Positions 8,138 to 17,041 of a stretch of 64,000 nt of DNA are shown in pieces. Position 1 is the stretch's first letter; every line of letters starts with the position of its first letter. The notes beneath the pieces are model-generated. The model ran no database searches, had not been told where the DNA came from, and saw only the letters and a list, made by a program, of their open reading frames with translations. Source of the stretch: Crenobacter intestini (lineage in GTDB: Bacteria; Pseudomonadota; Gammaproteobacteria; Burkholderiales; Chromobacteriaceae); the NCBI RefSeq assembly GCF_004919095.1, contig NZ_STGJ01000003.1, positions 204,190 through 268,189 of the forward strand, written 5' to 3'. Made by a program: the position numbers and the translations under genes.

Positions 8138-9418
8138 ATGGAAACGGTCGCCGTAGTCGGTTTGGGATATGTTGGCTTGCCTCTGGTGGTCGCCTTCGGG
8201 CAGACGAGGCGCACCATCGGCTTTGATGTGCTGCCCGACAAGGTCATGAGTTGCCAGGCCGGGCAGGACCCGTCCAGAGAGTTATCCGACGAGGAAATGG
8301 CCTCGGCAGGGCTTGCCGAATATACGTCTGACCCGGCCATGCTCGCCGAGGCCGACTTCATCATCGTCGCGGTGCCGACTCCGGTGGACGCCGCCCGCAT
8401 TCCCGACTTGAACCCGTTGCTCTTGGCGAGCAGGACGGTCGGGCGGCACATGAAGCCAGGCTGTGTCGTGATTTACGAGTCGACTGTTTATCCGGGCGCG
8501 ACCGAGGAAGTCTGCATTCCCGAGCTTGAAAAGACGTCAGGCTTGAGCTGGTTGCAGGATTTCCATGTCGGTTATTCGCCGGAGCGGATCAATCCGGGCG
8601 ACAAGGATCACCGCCTGCACAATGTGATCAAGGTTGTGTCGGGTGATGACGGGGCGACTCTGGACAGGGTGGCTGCCTTGTACGAATCGATCGTAGAGCC
8701 GGGGGTTCACCGTTGCAGTTCGATCAAGACGGCCGAGGCGTGCAAGGTGATCGAGAACACGCAACGGGACCTGAATATCGCCTTCATGAACGAGTTGTCG
8801 ATCATTTTCGGCCGGATCGGCATTGATACGGCTGAAGTGCTGCGTGCCGCAGGCACCAAGTGGAATTTCCTGCGCTTCAGCCCCGGTCTGGTCGGCGGGC
8901 ACTGTATCGGGGTGGATCCCTATTACCTGACGCACAAGGCGGAAATGCTCGGCTACCACCCGCAGATCATTCTCGCCGGCCGTCGTATCAATGACGGCAT
9001 GGGCAAATATATCGTGGAGCAATCGGTCAAGCGGCTGATCGCGGCAGGTTTCCCTGTGAAGGGTGCGCGAGCGTTGGTGCTGGGTGCGACTTTCAAGGAA
9101 AACTGTTCGGACATCCGCAATTCCAAGGTGTTCGACATCGTCAGCGAGCTTGAAAGTTACGGTGTTGACGTGAAGGTGGTCGATCCCTTGGCCGACCCGC
9201 ATGAGGTGGCCCGCGAGTACGGCGTGGAAACCTGCCGGTGGTCGGACGTACCGCAAGCCCAGCTGCTGGTAGCCGCGGTGGCGCACCGGGAGTTTCTCTC
9301 CATGGGGGCGGCGGACTTTTCCCAGAAACTGGTACCTGGCGGGGTTTTTGTCGACGTCAAATCCGTATTTGACCCAGCCACGCTCGGCGACGCCGGTTTT
9401 TCCGTGTGGCGCTTGTAA
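8138..9418 (+). CDS. Nucleotide-sugar dehydrogenase (TviB/WbpO-like)
   Basis: NAD-dependent UDP-sugar 6-dehydrogenase that oxidises a UDP-N-acetylhexosamine to the uronic acid for an acidic exopolysaccharide. The Rossmann motif VVGLGYVGLP is at residues 6-15 and the catalytic cysteine is C256 in GGHCIGVDPYYL. Other landmarks are YESTVYPGATEE and the C-terminal substrate-binding segment GATFKENCSDIRNSKV. The HCIGVDPYYLTHKAE segment and the 426-aa length point to the TviB/WbpO branch (UDP-GlcNAc/GalNAc) rather than the UDP-glucose dehydrogenase branch. GAGGGGGAGCG lies just before ATG 8138. The branch assignment is by eye; the enzyme class is secure. Confidence 0.9.
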   Translation: METVAVVGLGYVGLPLVVAFGQTRRTIGFDVLPDKVMSCQAGQDPSRELSDEEMASAGLAEYTSDPAMLAEADFIIVAVPTPVDAARIPDLNPLLLASRTVGRHMKPGCVVIYESTVYPGATEEVCIPELEKTSGLSWLQDFHVGYSPERINPGDKDHRLHNVIKVVSGDDGATLDRVAALYESIVEPGVHRCSSIKTAEACKVIENTQRDLNIAFMNELSIIFGRIGIDTAEVLRAAGTKWNFLRFSPGLVGGHCIGVDPYYLTHKAEMLGYHPQIILAGRRINDGMGKYIVEQSVKRLIAAGFPVKGARALVLGATFKENCSDIRNSKVFDIVSELESYGVDVKVVDPLADPHEVAREYGVETCRWSDVPQAQLLVAAVAHREFLSMGAADFSQKLVPGGVFVDVKSVFDPATLGDAGFSVWRL

Positions 9419-9478
9419 GGCGATGTGACCGGCTCATTTTTTTGCTCCCCCTACGCGTGATGGGAGTCTGGAGGGCGT

Positions 9479-11455
9479 ATGTGTGGAATTGTCGGCTTCA
9501 CCCAGCCTGAGTGTCTGCACCCTGACAACTCGGCGGTCATTCAGGCCATGACCAAAGCGCTGGATCACCGAGGCCCGGACGATTCCGGCGTATGGATGGA
9601 TGCCGATGCAGGGGTTGCCCTCGGCCACGCCCGGCTGTCCATCCTGGATTTGTCACCCGCCGGGCACCAGCCCATGGTTTCGGCCGGAGGGCGCTACGTC
9701 ATCGTCTTCAACGGTGAAATTTACAACCACCTCGAACTGAGGGCGCGGCTGGCGGGCTCCGCCTATGCCTGGCGCGGCCATTCCGATACCGAGACGCTGC
9801 TCGCGTGTTTTGAAGCTTGGGGCGTGGAGGACACGCTGCGCGAATGCGTCGGCATGTTTGCGCTGGCGCTATGGGACCGGCAGACACGTTCCCTGGTTCT
9901 CGCAAGGGACCGCTTCGGCGAGAAGCCCCTCTACTACGGTTGGAACGGGCGGCGGTTCTTTTTTGCGTCTGAGCTGAAGGCCATCGAAGCGCACCCGTCG
10001 TTTTCGGCGCCGGTCAACCGAGACGCCTTGGCCCTGATGATGCGCTTCGGGCATGTGCCGGCGCCCTTCTCGATCTATCAGGGGATTTCAAAACTGGGAT
10101 CGGGCTGTTCGTTGACCATTCCGTATGCCTGTACGTCCGACGACGCCCGTTCGATCCAGCCGGTCCCCTACTGGTCGCTCGAGGCGGTCAGCGAGTCCGG
10201 CCGGCGTGCGCCCTTTACCGGGACGGACGAACAGGCGATCGACTTGCTCGCGCAGACCCTGTCCGAGGCGGTGCGGGGCCAGCAACTGGCGGATGTCCCG
10301 GTCGGCGCCTTCTTGTCGGGCGGCATCGATTCGTCGCTGGTGGTGGCGCTGATGCAGTCTCAGAGCAGCCAGCCGGTCAGGACGTTCACCATCGGTTTTG
10401 ACGAGGCCGCGTTCGACGAAGCCGCTCACGCCCGAGCGATCGCTGTTCACCTGGGCACCCAGCACACCGAATTCAGGGTCAAGCCCGAAGACGCATTGCG
10501 GCTGATCCCAGCGCTGCCGCAGATCTACGACGAGCCTTTTGCGGACCCCTCCCAGATCCCGACCTATCTGGTCGCCAAACTTGCCCGTGCGCAAGTCACC
10601 GTTGCGCTCTCCGGGGATGGCGGAGACGAACTGTTTGCCGGTTACAACCGTTACCCGTGGGCACAGAAAGTGAACCGGCGTTTGCAGTGGTTGCCTGGCC
10701 CGATGCGAGGGCTGGTCTCCAGCGGGATGGTGGGCGTGCCTGTCGGGGGCTGGGATGCCATGAACAAGTGGCTCTCTCCCTTGCTGCCGGCATCCATGAG
10801 GATGGTCCATCTGGGGGACAAGATGCACAAGCTTGCCGACGCATTGGAGGCACGCTCGTCCGCCGAACTCTATCGGGGCGTGATGTCCTTGTGGAAGTCG
10901 CCCGGCCAACTGGTGTTGGGCAGCCGGGAGCCCCCGGTGCTGATCGACGCGGAGCACGCAACGCTGTCGGGCTTGTCGTTCGCCGAGTGGATGATGCTGG
11001 TCGACGCCCAGGCTTCGCTGCAGGACGACATGCTGGTCAAGGTTGATCGTGCTGCCATGGCGGTCAGCTTGGAGACGCGGGTCCCCCTGCTGGATCTCCG
11101 TGTGGCGGCGCTTGCGTGGCGCCTGCCGATGTCGATGAAGATCCGTGACGGCAAGGGCAAGTGGATCTTGCGGCAACTTTTGTACCGGCATGTGCCGCAA
11201 GCGCTGGTCGACCGGCCCAAGCAGGGTTTCAGCGTGCCGGTGGGCGAGTGGCTGAAGGGGCCGCTACGTGAATGGGCAGAGGGCTTGCTGGACGAGCGCA
11301 GGCTGCGTGCCGAAGGCTATTTCGACGCCGGGCGGGTCCGTGCGGCCTGGCTTGAACACCTGAGCGGCCGCCGGCACTGGCCGCTGCAATTATGGTGCGT
11401 GCTGATGTTCCAGTCCTGGTTGTCTTGCCGCGCCGGCAGCGTTCATACCGATTGA
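9479..11455 (+). CDS. asnB: Asparagine synthetase-like glutamine amidotransferase
   Basis: Glutamine-dependent amidotransferase of the AsnB type, 658 aa. The N-terminal Ntn glutaminase domain starts MCGIVGF, where Cys2 is the nucleophile exposed after Met removal. The C-terminal ATP-pyrophosphatase domain has the PP-loop LSGGIDSSLV (about residue 279 onward) and SGDGGDELFAGYNRY. In exopolysaccharide loci such paralogues often amidate a sugar uronic acid or other glycan precursor rather than make asparagine. With the uronic-acid-forming dehydrogenase just upstream, amidation of the hexosaminuronic acid is a plausible role (inference). The start is fixed by the catalytic cysteine, with GGAGG upstream. 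Confidence 0.88.
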   Translation: MCGIVGFTQPECLHPDNSAVIQAMTKALDHRGPDDSGVWMDADAGVALGHARLSILDLSPAGHQPMVSAGGRYVIVFNGEIYNHLELRARLAGSAYAWRGHSDTETLLACFEAWGVEDTLRECVGMFALALWDRQTRSLVLARDRFGEKPLYYGWNGRRFFFASELKAIEAHPSFSAPVNRDALALMMRFGHVPAPFSIYQGISKLGSGCSLTIPYACTSDDARSIQPVPYWSLEAVSESGRRAPFTGTDEQAIDLLAQTLSEAVRGQQLADVPVGAFLSGGIDSSLVVALMQSQSSQPVRTFTIGFDEAAFDEAAHARAIAVHLGTQHTEFRVKPEDALRLIPALPQIYDEPFADPSQIPTYLVAKLARAQVTVALSGDGGDELFAGYNRYPWAQKVNRRLQWLPGPMRGLVSSGMVGVPVGGWDAMNKWLSPLLPASMRMVHLGDKMHKLADALEARSSAELYRGVMSLWKSPGQLVLGSREPPVLIDAEHATLSGLSFAEWMMLVDAQASLQDDMLVKVDRAAMAVSLETRVPLLDLRVAALAWRLPMSMKIRDGKGKWILRQLLYRHVPQALVDRPKQGFSVPVGEWLKGPLREWAEGLLDERRLRAEGYFDAGRVRAAWLEHLSGRRHWPLQLWCVLMFQSWLSCRAGSVHTD

Positions 11456-11483
11456 ACCTAATTGTGATGGAAACGGATGATCG

Positions 11484-12350
11484 ATGATGAAGTTCCGATT
11501 GAAAGAGGGGGTGCTGGTCTTGTCGGTGGCGCTGGCGCTGGCAGCTTGCGGCGAGAAAAAGGCACCGGCCTCGCAAGTCGCCGCCCGGGTTGGCGAGACG
11601 GAGCTGACCGTCCACCAGCTCAACGCGGCAATGCCGACCCTGTCAGCGGGGCTGGCGGGCGAGGGCGAGGAGGTGCAGAAGTCGGTGCTCAAGCGCATGG
11701 TCGAACGGGAGTTGCTGGTGCAGCGCGCGCTGTCCGACAAGCTCGACCAGGACCCGAAAATCATGCTCGCGCTCGACAGTGCCCGGCAGGACATCCTGGC
11801 CAAGGCGTGGCTGGATACGCAGGTCGCGCAGTTGGCCCGGCCGACACCCGAGCAGGTGGCCCGCTACTACGCGGACAATCCGGCGCTGTTTTCCCAGCGC
11901 AAGTTGTACCAGTTGCAGAAACTGACGCTGGAAAACCGCAAGGGCGTGGCCGAGGAGGTGGACCGCCTGCTGGCCGGCGGGGGGAGCCTGCAGTCGCTCG
12001 CGCAGTGGGCATCGGAGCGCAAGCTGCCGTTCAACGCGGAGGCCGGCACCGTCGCTGCCGAGCAGGTGCCGCTGGGGGTGCTGGAGAAGCTGGCCGCCCT
12101 CGCGCCCGGGCAGTCGCTGACCCTGGCCGAGGGAGACAGGGTGGTCGTCTTGCGGGTAGCCGGTGTCGAACAGGCGCCGCGCACGGAGGCACAGGCGGCC
12201 GGCGAGATCGAGCAGTTCCTGCTCTCGCGCGAGCGGCAGCAACAGGTTTCCCGCTTGCTGGCGCAACTGAAAAAGGACTCTCCGGTCGAATACACGCTGT
12301 TCCCGGACCTCGGCGGTGCCCAGGCGTCGGCGCCCGCTGCAACCCGCTGA
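11484..12350 (+). CDS. epsD: EpsD-family peptidyl-prolyl isomerase lipoprotein
   Basis: Periplasmic or outer-membrane lipoprotein of the SurA/PpiC-like EpsD (PrsT) family found in exopolysaccharide loci. The signal peptide ends in the lipobox ALAAC near residue 22. Next comes an N-terminal chaperone helix region (VGETELTVHQLNAA, ERELLVQRALSDKL) and a parvulin-like domain with the pattern ARPTPEQVARYYADNPALF. Length (288 aa) is typical. It is expected to assist folding of secretion or polymerisation components of the polymer pathway. It lies 28 bp after asnB, so it is probably in the same transcript. ATG 11484 and 11487 are equally possible starts. The C terminus is alanine-rich and disordered. 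Confidence 0.85.
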   Translation: MMKFRLKEGVLVLSVALALAACGEKKAPASQVAARVGETELTVHQLNAAMPTLSAGLAGEGEEVQKSVLKRMVERELLVQRALSDKLDQDPKIMLALDSARQDILAKAWLDTQVAQLARPTPEQVARYYADNPALFSQRKLYQLQKLTLENRKGVAEEVDRLLAGGGSLQSLAQWASERKLPFNAEAGTVAAEQVPLGVLEKLAALAPGQSLTLAEGDRVVVLRVAGVEQAPRTEAQAAGEIEQFLLSRERQQQVSRLLAQLKKDSPVEYTLFPDLGGAQASAPAATR

Positions 12351-12488
12351 GCGGTGTGGCTGTTGGATGGCGACAACAACGAGGGCGGGTTCGGAGTGGG
12401 TTAGGCCTTGAATATGAAGTGGTTTTTCAGAGGCATGTTACTGTTGGCATGGCTTGAATGAACATTTCTGTCTTTGTGGTTAATTTAG

Positions 12489-12529
12489 TTGATGAGGATG
12501 GTTTTAGATGGATATGATCTGATCCATCT
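12489..12529 (+). promoter_or_regulatory. rpoS promoter with overlapping dyad
   Basis: TTGATG (12489-12494), an 18-base spacer and TATGAT (12513-12518) form a good sigma-70 promoter about 50 bases before the rpoS start. An inverted repeat, AGATGGAT (12506-12513) and ATCCATCT (12522-12529) with 8 bases between, straddles the -10 element. A protein bound there would block polymerase; the RNA could also fold. The DNA around it is clearly more AT-rich than the flanking genes. Confidence 0.5.
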
Positions 12530-12574
12530 GCCGGGTAGGGCAGGTCGCTTACATCACAACAAGGGGGAGAAGCG

Positions 12575-13528
12575 ATGCAAGACGAATTCGATCTGGACGA
12601 GGTACAGGAACTCGAAGAAGAAGTCATCGAAGAGGCCGCCGAGGAGGGCAAGCCGGCCGAAGAGGCGACTACGCGCAAGGAGGCAGGCGAGCTTTACCTG
12701 TCCGAGGACGTCACGCAGATCTACCTGACCGAGATTGGCGGCAGCGCCTTGCTCAAGCCGCATGAAGAGCTCGAGCTCGCGCGCAAGGTGGTGGCCGGCG
12801 ACTTCGAGGCGCGCCAGAAGATGATCCGCCATAACCTGCGGCTGGTCGTCAATATCGCCAAGCACTACCACAACCGCGGCCTGCCGCTGCTCGACCTGGT
12901 CGAGGAGGGCAACTTGGGCCTGATGCATGCGCTGGAGAAGTTCGACCCCGAGCGCGGCTTCCGCTTCTCGACCTACGCGACCTGGTGGATCCGCCAGAGC
13001 ATCGAGCGCGCGATCATGAACCAGTCGCGCACCATCCGCCTGCCGGTGCATGTGGTGAAGGAGCTCAACGTTTGCCTGCGTGCGTCGCGCAGGCTGGAGG
13101 CGAAGCTCGGCCGCGAGGTGAGCGCGGAGGAAGTGGCCGCCGAAGTCGGCCGACCGCTGGAAGAGGTGACCCGCCTGTTGGGCTTGAACGAGCGGGTGAC
13201 CTCGCTCGACGCGCCGCTCGATATCGACCCACAACTGACGGTCGGCGAGTCTATCCCCGACGAGCAGCACGAGGACGCCGACGTCAGCCTGCACGGCCAG
13301 CGCGTCGAGCGTTACGTGCAGGACTGGCTCGCCCAGCTGCCCGAAAAGCAGCGGATGGTGATCCAGCGCCGCTACGGGCTGGACGGCGGCGAGGCGGCGA
13401 CGCTGGAAGAACTCGCGCAGGAACTCGCGCTGACCCGTGAGCGGGTGCGGCAGATCCAGCTCGAGGGGCTGGACCGGCTGCGCCGTTTCCTGCGCCAGCA
13501 CGGCATCGAGAAAGAGATGCTGTTCTGA
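12575..13528 (+). CDS. rpoS: RNA polymerase sigma factor RpoS
   Basis: Stationary-phase/general stress sigma factor, 317 aa. Region 1.2 ([16 protein letters not shown]) and region 2 are complete ([36 protein letters not shown], the -10 contact stretch [17 protein letters not shown]). Region 3 follows ([12 protein letters not shown]), then region 4 with the helix-turn-helix [24 protein letters not shown]. The acidic N terminus is shorter than in RpoD, and RpoD region 1.1 is absent. The [12 protein letters not shown] segment is typical of RpoS. GGGGGAGAAGCG precedes ATG 12575. It is not preceded by nlpD as in most beta/gammaproteobacteria, but by an exopolysaccharide locus. A strong terminator follows. 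Confidence 0.93.
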   Translation: MQDEFDLDEVQELEEEVIEEAAEEGKPAEEATTRKEAGELYLSEDVTQIYLTEIGGSALLKPHEELELARKVVAGDFEARQKMIRHNLRLVVNIAKHYHNRGLPLLDLVEEGNLGLMHALEKFDPERGFRFSTYATWWIRQSIERAIMNQSRTIRLPVHVVKELNVCLRASRRLEAKLGREVSAEEVAAEVGRPLEEVTRLLGLNERVTSLDAPLDIDPQLTVGESIPDEQHEDADVSLHGQRVERYVQDWLAQLPEKQRMVIQRRYGLDGGEAATLEELAQELALTRERVRQIQLEGLDRLRRFLRQHGIEKEMLF

Positions 13529-13553
13529 GCCTGCAGGGGCAAAGCTGACCGAC

Positions 13554-13584
13554 GACGGCCGCGCTTGCGCGGCCGTCTGCTTTT
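13554..13584 (+). terminator. Rho-independent terminator of rpoS
   Basis: A perfect 11-bp stem, GACGGCCGCGC (13554-13564) with GCGCGGCCGTC (13567-13577), is followed by TGCTTTT. The stop of the convergent MFS gene lies in the T stretch. Confidence 0.85.
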
Positions 13585-15574
13585 ACGCGGTCCGCAGCCG
13601 CATCACACGCACCGCCACCACGGCGAGCACCGGTAGCAGTACGCCCAGCAGGAGGGTTGCGACCAGCAGCGGGGTCAGCGCCGTGTAGTCGGCGGCGGTC
13701 AGCAACTTGCCTGCGCCGTCACGCACTTCGCGGCTGAGCACGTAGTGGCGGTTGAGCGCCTTGGTCAGCAGGTCGGACGCCGACAGCGCAAGGTTGGTGA
13801 ACGACGCCATCACCGCGAAATAGGTCGCCTTGAGGTTGGGTGGCGCGCTGGCGGCGATCCACGCGAGCATCGGGATCATCGCGATCTGGCCGAACGGCCC
13901 GGACAACGCGGTGTCGACCAGCGCAATAAAGCGCGCGTCGACCACCCCACCGGTTACCTCACGCGTCCACTCGTGCAGCCCCACGCTCATGGCGAGCGTC
14001 GGCAGCGACAGCAGCGCCTGCGCCACGGTCAGCGTCAGCACGATGCGTACCATGCCGTGCCGCCCCATGAAGCTGCGCAGCGCGAACATGCCGGCGAGCG
14101 TGAGCACCCCGGTGATCAGCGAGAGCAGCGCGAAGAACTGCGCGTCAAAGCCGAGCACGTCGATGCTCCACCAGGTCACCCCGGCGCCGGGTGACGGCGC
14201 CGCGCGAAACGCGAACACCACCAGCGCGGTGCCCCACAGCGTCGCGCGCGTCGCCCTGTCCTGCTCGCGGGTGAGCCGCGTCATCAGCCAGGCGAGGATG
14301 GCGAGCGAACCGCCGAACACGATCTCCTGCGCGTAGGCGAGCCCCGACTGCCCCATCGCTAGCGTAAATGCGGCAAACAGCGCGCTGCCCGCCAGCAGCG
14401 GCCAGTTCGGCCGCGTGCTGCCGGGCAAGTCGCCCGAGAGCGCACGGGCGTCGGCCAGCGACAGGCCTGCCTTGAAGGCCCGCGCCCGTGTGCGCCGCTT
14501 GAGGTGGGCGCCGAACAATACCCCCGACACCGAAACCAGCGGGATTGCCAGCGCACCCAGATAAACGTCGCGGTAGAGCGCGGCGCGCTCGATGGCGGGC
14601 AGCGCGTCGGCGCCGTCGAAGATCCACATATTGGCGAGCGCGACCAGTACGGTGCCGCCGATCAGCGCGACGCGACCGAGCGTCTGTACGGTCGCGTGCA
14701 TCGCGTGCGTCTCGCTTTCGCTGCGCGCGCTGCCGTCCGAGTGCAAGTGCGGCACCGCCTCGACGGTCATCGCGTCGGCGACCGCGTCCTGCAGCACGTA
14801 GCCGGTCGGCGCGAGCAGGCTGGCGAGCACGTACCAGCGCGCGGGCGTCATGATCCCTGCCATGTACGCGGGCTCGCCCAACAAGAGCGCCATGATGAGG
14901 AGGCTTGCGCCGACCAGCAGCGCGCCCAGGTAAACCAGCAGGGCCTTGTAGCGCCACATGAGGTCGGTCAGATGACCGATCGGCATCTTCAAGGACCACG
15001 GCACCAGCGTCCAGAAGCCCAGCGCGGCGAGGAATTCGGCAGAGAGCCCCAGTTGCTCCTTGACGAAGAAGGTGCCGACGATGCCGGTGATCCCCTGCAG
15101 GCCGGCGGCGAGGTAAACCAGCAAGGGCGGCAGGTAGGCGGGCCGGAAGTCGCGCGCGAGCGACAGCACGGGCGAGGCGAGCGCGGCGAGCCAGGCAGGC
15201 GGCTGGGCGCGCGGCGCGTCCGCGCGCACCGGCACCCGCCACAAGAACCACAAAATGCACGCCAGCAAAGCCAGCAGCATCAGCCGGTGGCCTGTGGCGG
15301 GTACCAGCGCGATCGATAGCGTGAACGAGGCGAGAGTCAGCGTGATCGCCCACGGCTTGACGCCGGGCGGCATTGCGCGGTGGGTGTGCCACTCGGTGAG
15401 GATGGGGCCGGTCAGCCGGTTTTCGTGCAGGAAGCGGTGCGCCCGGCGCGAGCTGCGCGCGTAGCAGAACGCGGCGAGCAGCACGAAGGGCGTGGTCGGC
15501 AACAGCGGCAGGAAAATGCCCAACACGCCGGCGATAAGCGCGAGCGTGCCAGCCAGCGCGAAGAGCGCGCGCAT
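13583..15574 (-). CDS. DUF454-MFS/BT1-like transporter fusion
   Basis: Integral membrane protein of about 663 residues with two parts. Residues 1 to about 115 form a YbaN-type DUF454 domain with its hallmark GVLGIFLPLLPTTPF, then ARSSRRAHRFL. The remaining 550 residues form a 12-helix major-facilitator domain that resembles the BT1/folate-biopterin branch (LPPLLVYLAAGLQGITG, VPWSLKMPIGHLTDLMW). DUF454 proteins normally stand alone, so the fusion is unusual. ATG 15574 matches the usual DUF454 N terminus; a GTG at 15598 would add 8 residues. The gene follows the enoyl-CoA hydratase gene by at most 27 bp. The substrate is unknown. Confidence 0.8.
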   Translation of the reverse strand: MRALFALAGTLALIAGVLGIFLPLLPTTPFVLLAAFCYARSSRRAHRFLHENRLTGPILTEWHTHRAMPPGVKPWAITLTLASFTLSIALVPATGHRLMLLALLACILWFLWRVPVRADAPRAQPPAWLAALASPVLSLARDFRPAYLPPLLVYLAAGLQGITGIVGTFFVKEQLGLSAEFLAALGFWTLVPWSLKMPIGHLTDLMWRYKALLVYLGALLVGASLLIMALLLGEPAYMAGIMTPARWYVLASLLAPTGYVLQDAVADAMTVEAVPHLHSDGSARSESETHAMHATVQTLGRVALIGGTVLVALANMWIFDGADALPAIERAALYRDVYLGALAIPLVSVSGVLFGAHLKRRTRARAFKAGLSLADARALSGDLPGSTRPNWPLLAGSALFAAFTLAMGQSGLAYAQEIVFGGSLAILAWLMTRLTREQDRATRATLWGTALVVFAFRAAPSPGAGVTWWSIDVLGFDAQFFALLSLITGVLTLAGMFALRSFMGRHGMVRIVLTLTVAQALLSLPTLAMSVGLHEWTREVTGGVVDARFIALVDTALSGPFGQIAMIPMLAWIAASAPPNLKATYFAVMASFTNLALSASDLLTKALNRHYVLSREVRDGAGKLLTAADYTALTPLLVATLLLGVLLPVLAVVAVRVMRLRTA

Positions 15575-15601
15575 CAGCGCGTTGCCGGCCGCACGCACGC
15601 C

Positions 15602-16387
15602 TTAGCCGCCGCGAAAGTCGGGTGTGCGCTTCTCGACGAAGGCGCGCACGCCCTCGCGGCCGTCATTGGTCTGGCTCTGCGCGATGATGGTGCGCGCTTC
15701 CAGCGCCAGTTGCGCTTCCAGCGGGTTGGCGAGCGTCTCCAGCAGCAGCGACTTGACCTTGCCGTACGCGCCGGTCGGCCCGCGGGCGATGCGCTCGGCG
15801 AGGCTGCGTGCGCTCTCTTCCAGCGCCTCGGGGGCGACCACCTGGTTGACGAGACCCCAGTCGAGCGCCTCGGCGGCATTCAAGGTGCGCCCGGTCAGGT
15901 AGAGCTCCATCGCGCGGCGCTGGCCGACCAGCCGCGGCAACAGCCAGCTCGAGCCGCCGTCCGGCGTGTAGCCGATCTGCGTGTACGCGGTGGTGAAGCG
16001 CGCGCTGTCGGCGGCGATGGCGAGGTCTGAGAGCGCGACCAGGCTCAGGCCGACGCCGGCGGCCACGCCGTTGACCGCGGCGATCACCGGCGCGTCCAGC
16101 CGCATCAGGCGGGCGACGGCGATATTCAGCGGGTCGGTCATCTCCTGCAGCAAGGTGCCGACGCGGTCGGACTCGCGCACGAAGGTGGACACGTCGCCGC
16201 CGGCGCAGAACGCCTTGTTGCCGCTGCCGGTGATCAGCACCGCGCGCACGTCGCGGCGCTGGGCGAGTTCGGCGGCGATCGCGGAGAGCTCGAGGATGCC
16301 GCTGGTGTCCAGCGCGTTGAAGGCGGCGGGCCTGTCCAGCGTCAGCGACGCGACGCCGGCGGACACCTCGAATCGGATCATGCTCAT
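15602..16387 (-). CDS. Enoyl-CoA hydratase/isomerase family protein
   Basis: Crotonase-fold enzyme, about 261 aa, acting on a CoA thioester. Landmarks are LDRPAAFNALD, the oxyanion-hole segment NKAFCAGGDVSTF and the second one AAVNGVAAGVGLSLV. The usual catalytic glutamates of true hydratases (Glu144/164 in rat) appear replaced: the first falls in YTQIGYTPDGGSSW, where an aspartate follows TP, as in PaaG- or isomerase-like members. Hydratase versus isomerase is therefore open. ATG 16387 has AGGA 7-8 bases upstream; ATG 16381 is close behind. It precedes the DUF454-MFS gene on the same strand. Confidence 0.85.
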   Translation of the reverse strand: MSMIRFEVSAGVASLTLDRPAAFNALDTSGILELSAIAAELAQRRDVRAVLITGSGNKAFCAGGDVSTFVRESDRVGTLLQEMTDPLNIAVARLMRLDAPVIAAVNGVAAGVGLSLVALSDLAIAADSARFTTAYTQIGYTPDGGSSWLLPRLVGQRRAMELYLTGRTLNAAEALDWGLVNQVVAPEALEESARSLAERIARGPTGAYGKVKSLLLETLANPLEAQLALEARTIIAQSQTNDGREGVRAFVEKRTPDFRGG

Positions 16388-16459
16388 GGTTTTTCCTTTT
16401 ATGGTTTGCCCCGCAGCGAGCATATCCGAAAGGCGCCCTCAGTGCATGCCGCTGTCACG

Positions 16460-17041
16460 TCAAGGCGTGCCCGCCCGCCGCCGCCAGCGCCAGACCCGCC
16501 ACGCCAGAAGCAAGGCGGCGAGCAAGGCGAACAGCGCAGGCTCGCGGTAGTCTGACTTGGTCAGCCACAGGTAGTGCAGGCAGCCAAGCGCCACCGCCGG
16601 GTAGATCAGGCGGTGCAGGCGTGCCCAGGTACGACCCAGCCGTTTCATCCAGTATTTGCTCGAGGTGACGGCCAGCGGCAGCAACAGCAGCCACGCGGCG
16701 AAGCCGGCGACGATATACGGGCTGCCGATGAGGTCGTCCAGCACGACGGACGGCGTCGGCGCGACCTGCGCGACGTAGACGGACAGGTGGGCGCTCGCGT
16801 ACGCGAAGGCGGTGAGCCCCAGCGTGCGGCGAAACGGCAGCAGGGCCGGCGCGTGAAGGGCGGCCACCAGCGGCGACACGGTAAGGGTCGCCAGCAGCCA
16901 CGCCAGCGCCCACCAGCCGCTTTGCCGGGTCAGGTAGTCGGCCGGGTCGGCGACGCCCGCCCGCACCTCGACAACCGTGATCAGCGCCGGCAACGCGGCG
17001 AGCGCTATCAGCAGCGCCTGCCAGACACGCCTCGCGCTCAT
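16460..17041 (-). CDS. msrQ: MsrQ, heme-binding membrane partner of MsrP
   Basis: Inner-membrane cytochrome-b-type subunit of the periplasmic methionine sulfoxide reductase system; it passes electrons from the quinone pool or flavin reductase to MsrP. There are about six TM helices in 193 aa. Histidines that may ligate heme lie in [22 protein letters not shown] and [18 protein letters not shown]. The PFRRTLGL and [17 protein letters not shown] segments are family hallmarks. The start is fixed by the ATGA overlap (17038-17041) with msrP, implying coupled translation. The frame is open further upstream, but only as an out-of-frame reading of msrP. Confidence 0.92.
   Translation of the reverse strand: MSARRVWQALLIALAALPALITVVEVRAGVADPADYLTRQSGWWALAWLLATLTVSPLVAALHAPALLPFRRTLGLTAFAYASAHLSVYVAQVAPTPSVVLDDLIGSPYIVAGFAAWLLLLPLAVTSSKYWMKRLGRTWARLHRLIYPAVALGCLHYLWLTKSDYREPALFALLAALLLAWRVWRWRRRAGTP

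Noticed and set aside
7963..8226. Possible small gene before the nucleotide-sugar dehydrogenase
   Set aside because: No ribosome site, overlaps the real start, and the residues resemble no family.
1..12350. Exosortase, PEP-CTERM protein or chain-length regulator expected with EpsD
   Set aside because: None of the genes here has exosortase or Wzz/Wzc features; such genes, if present, lie left of the window.
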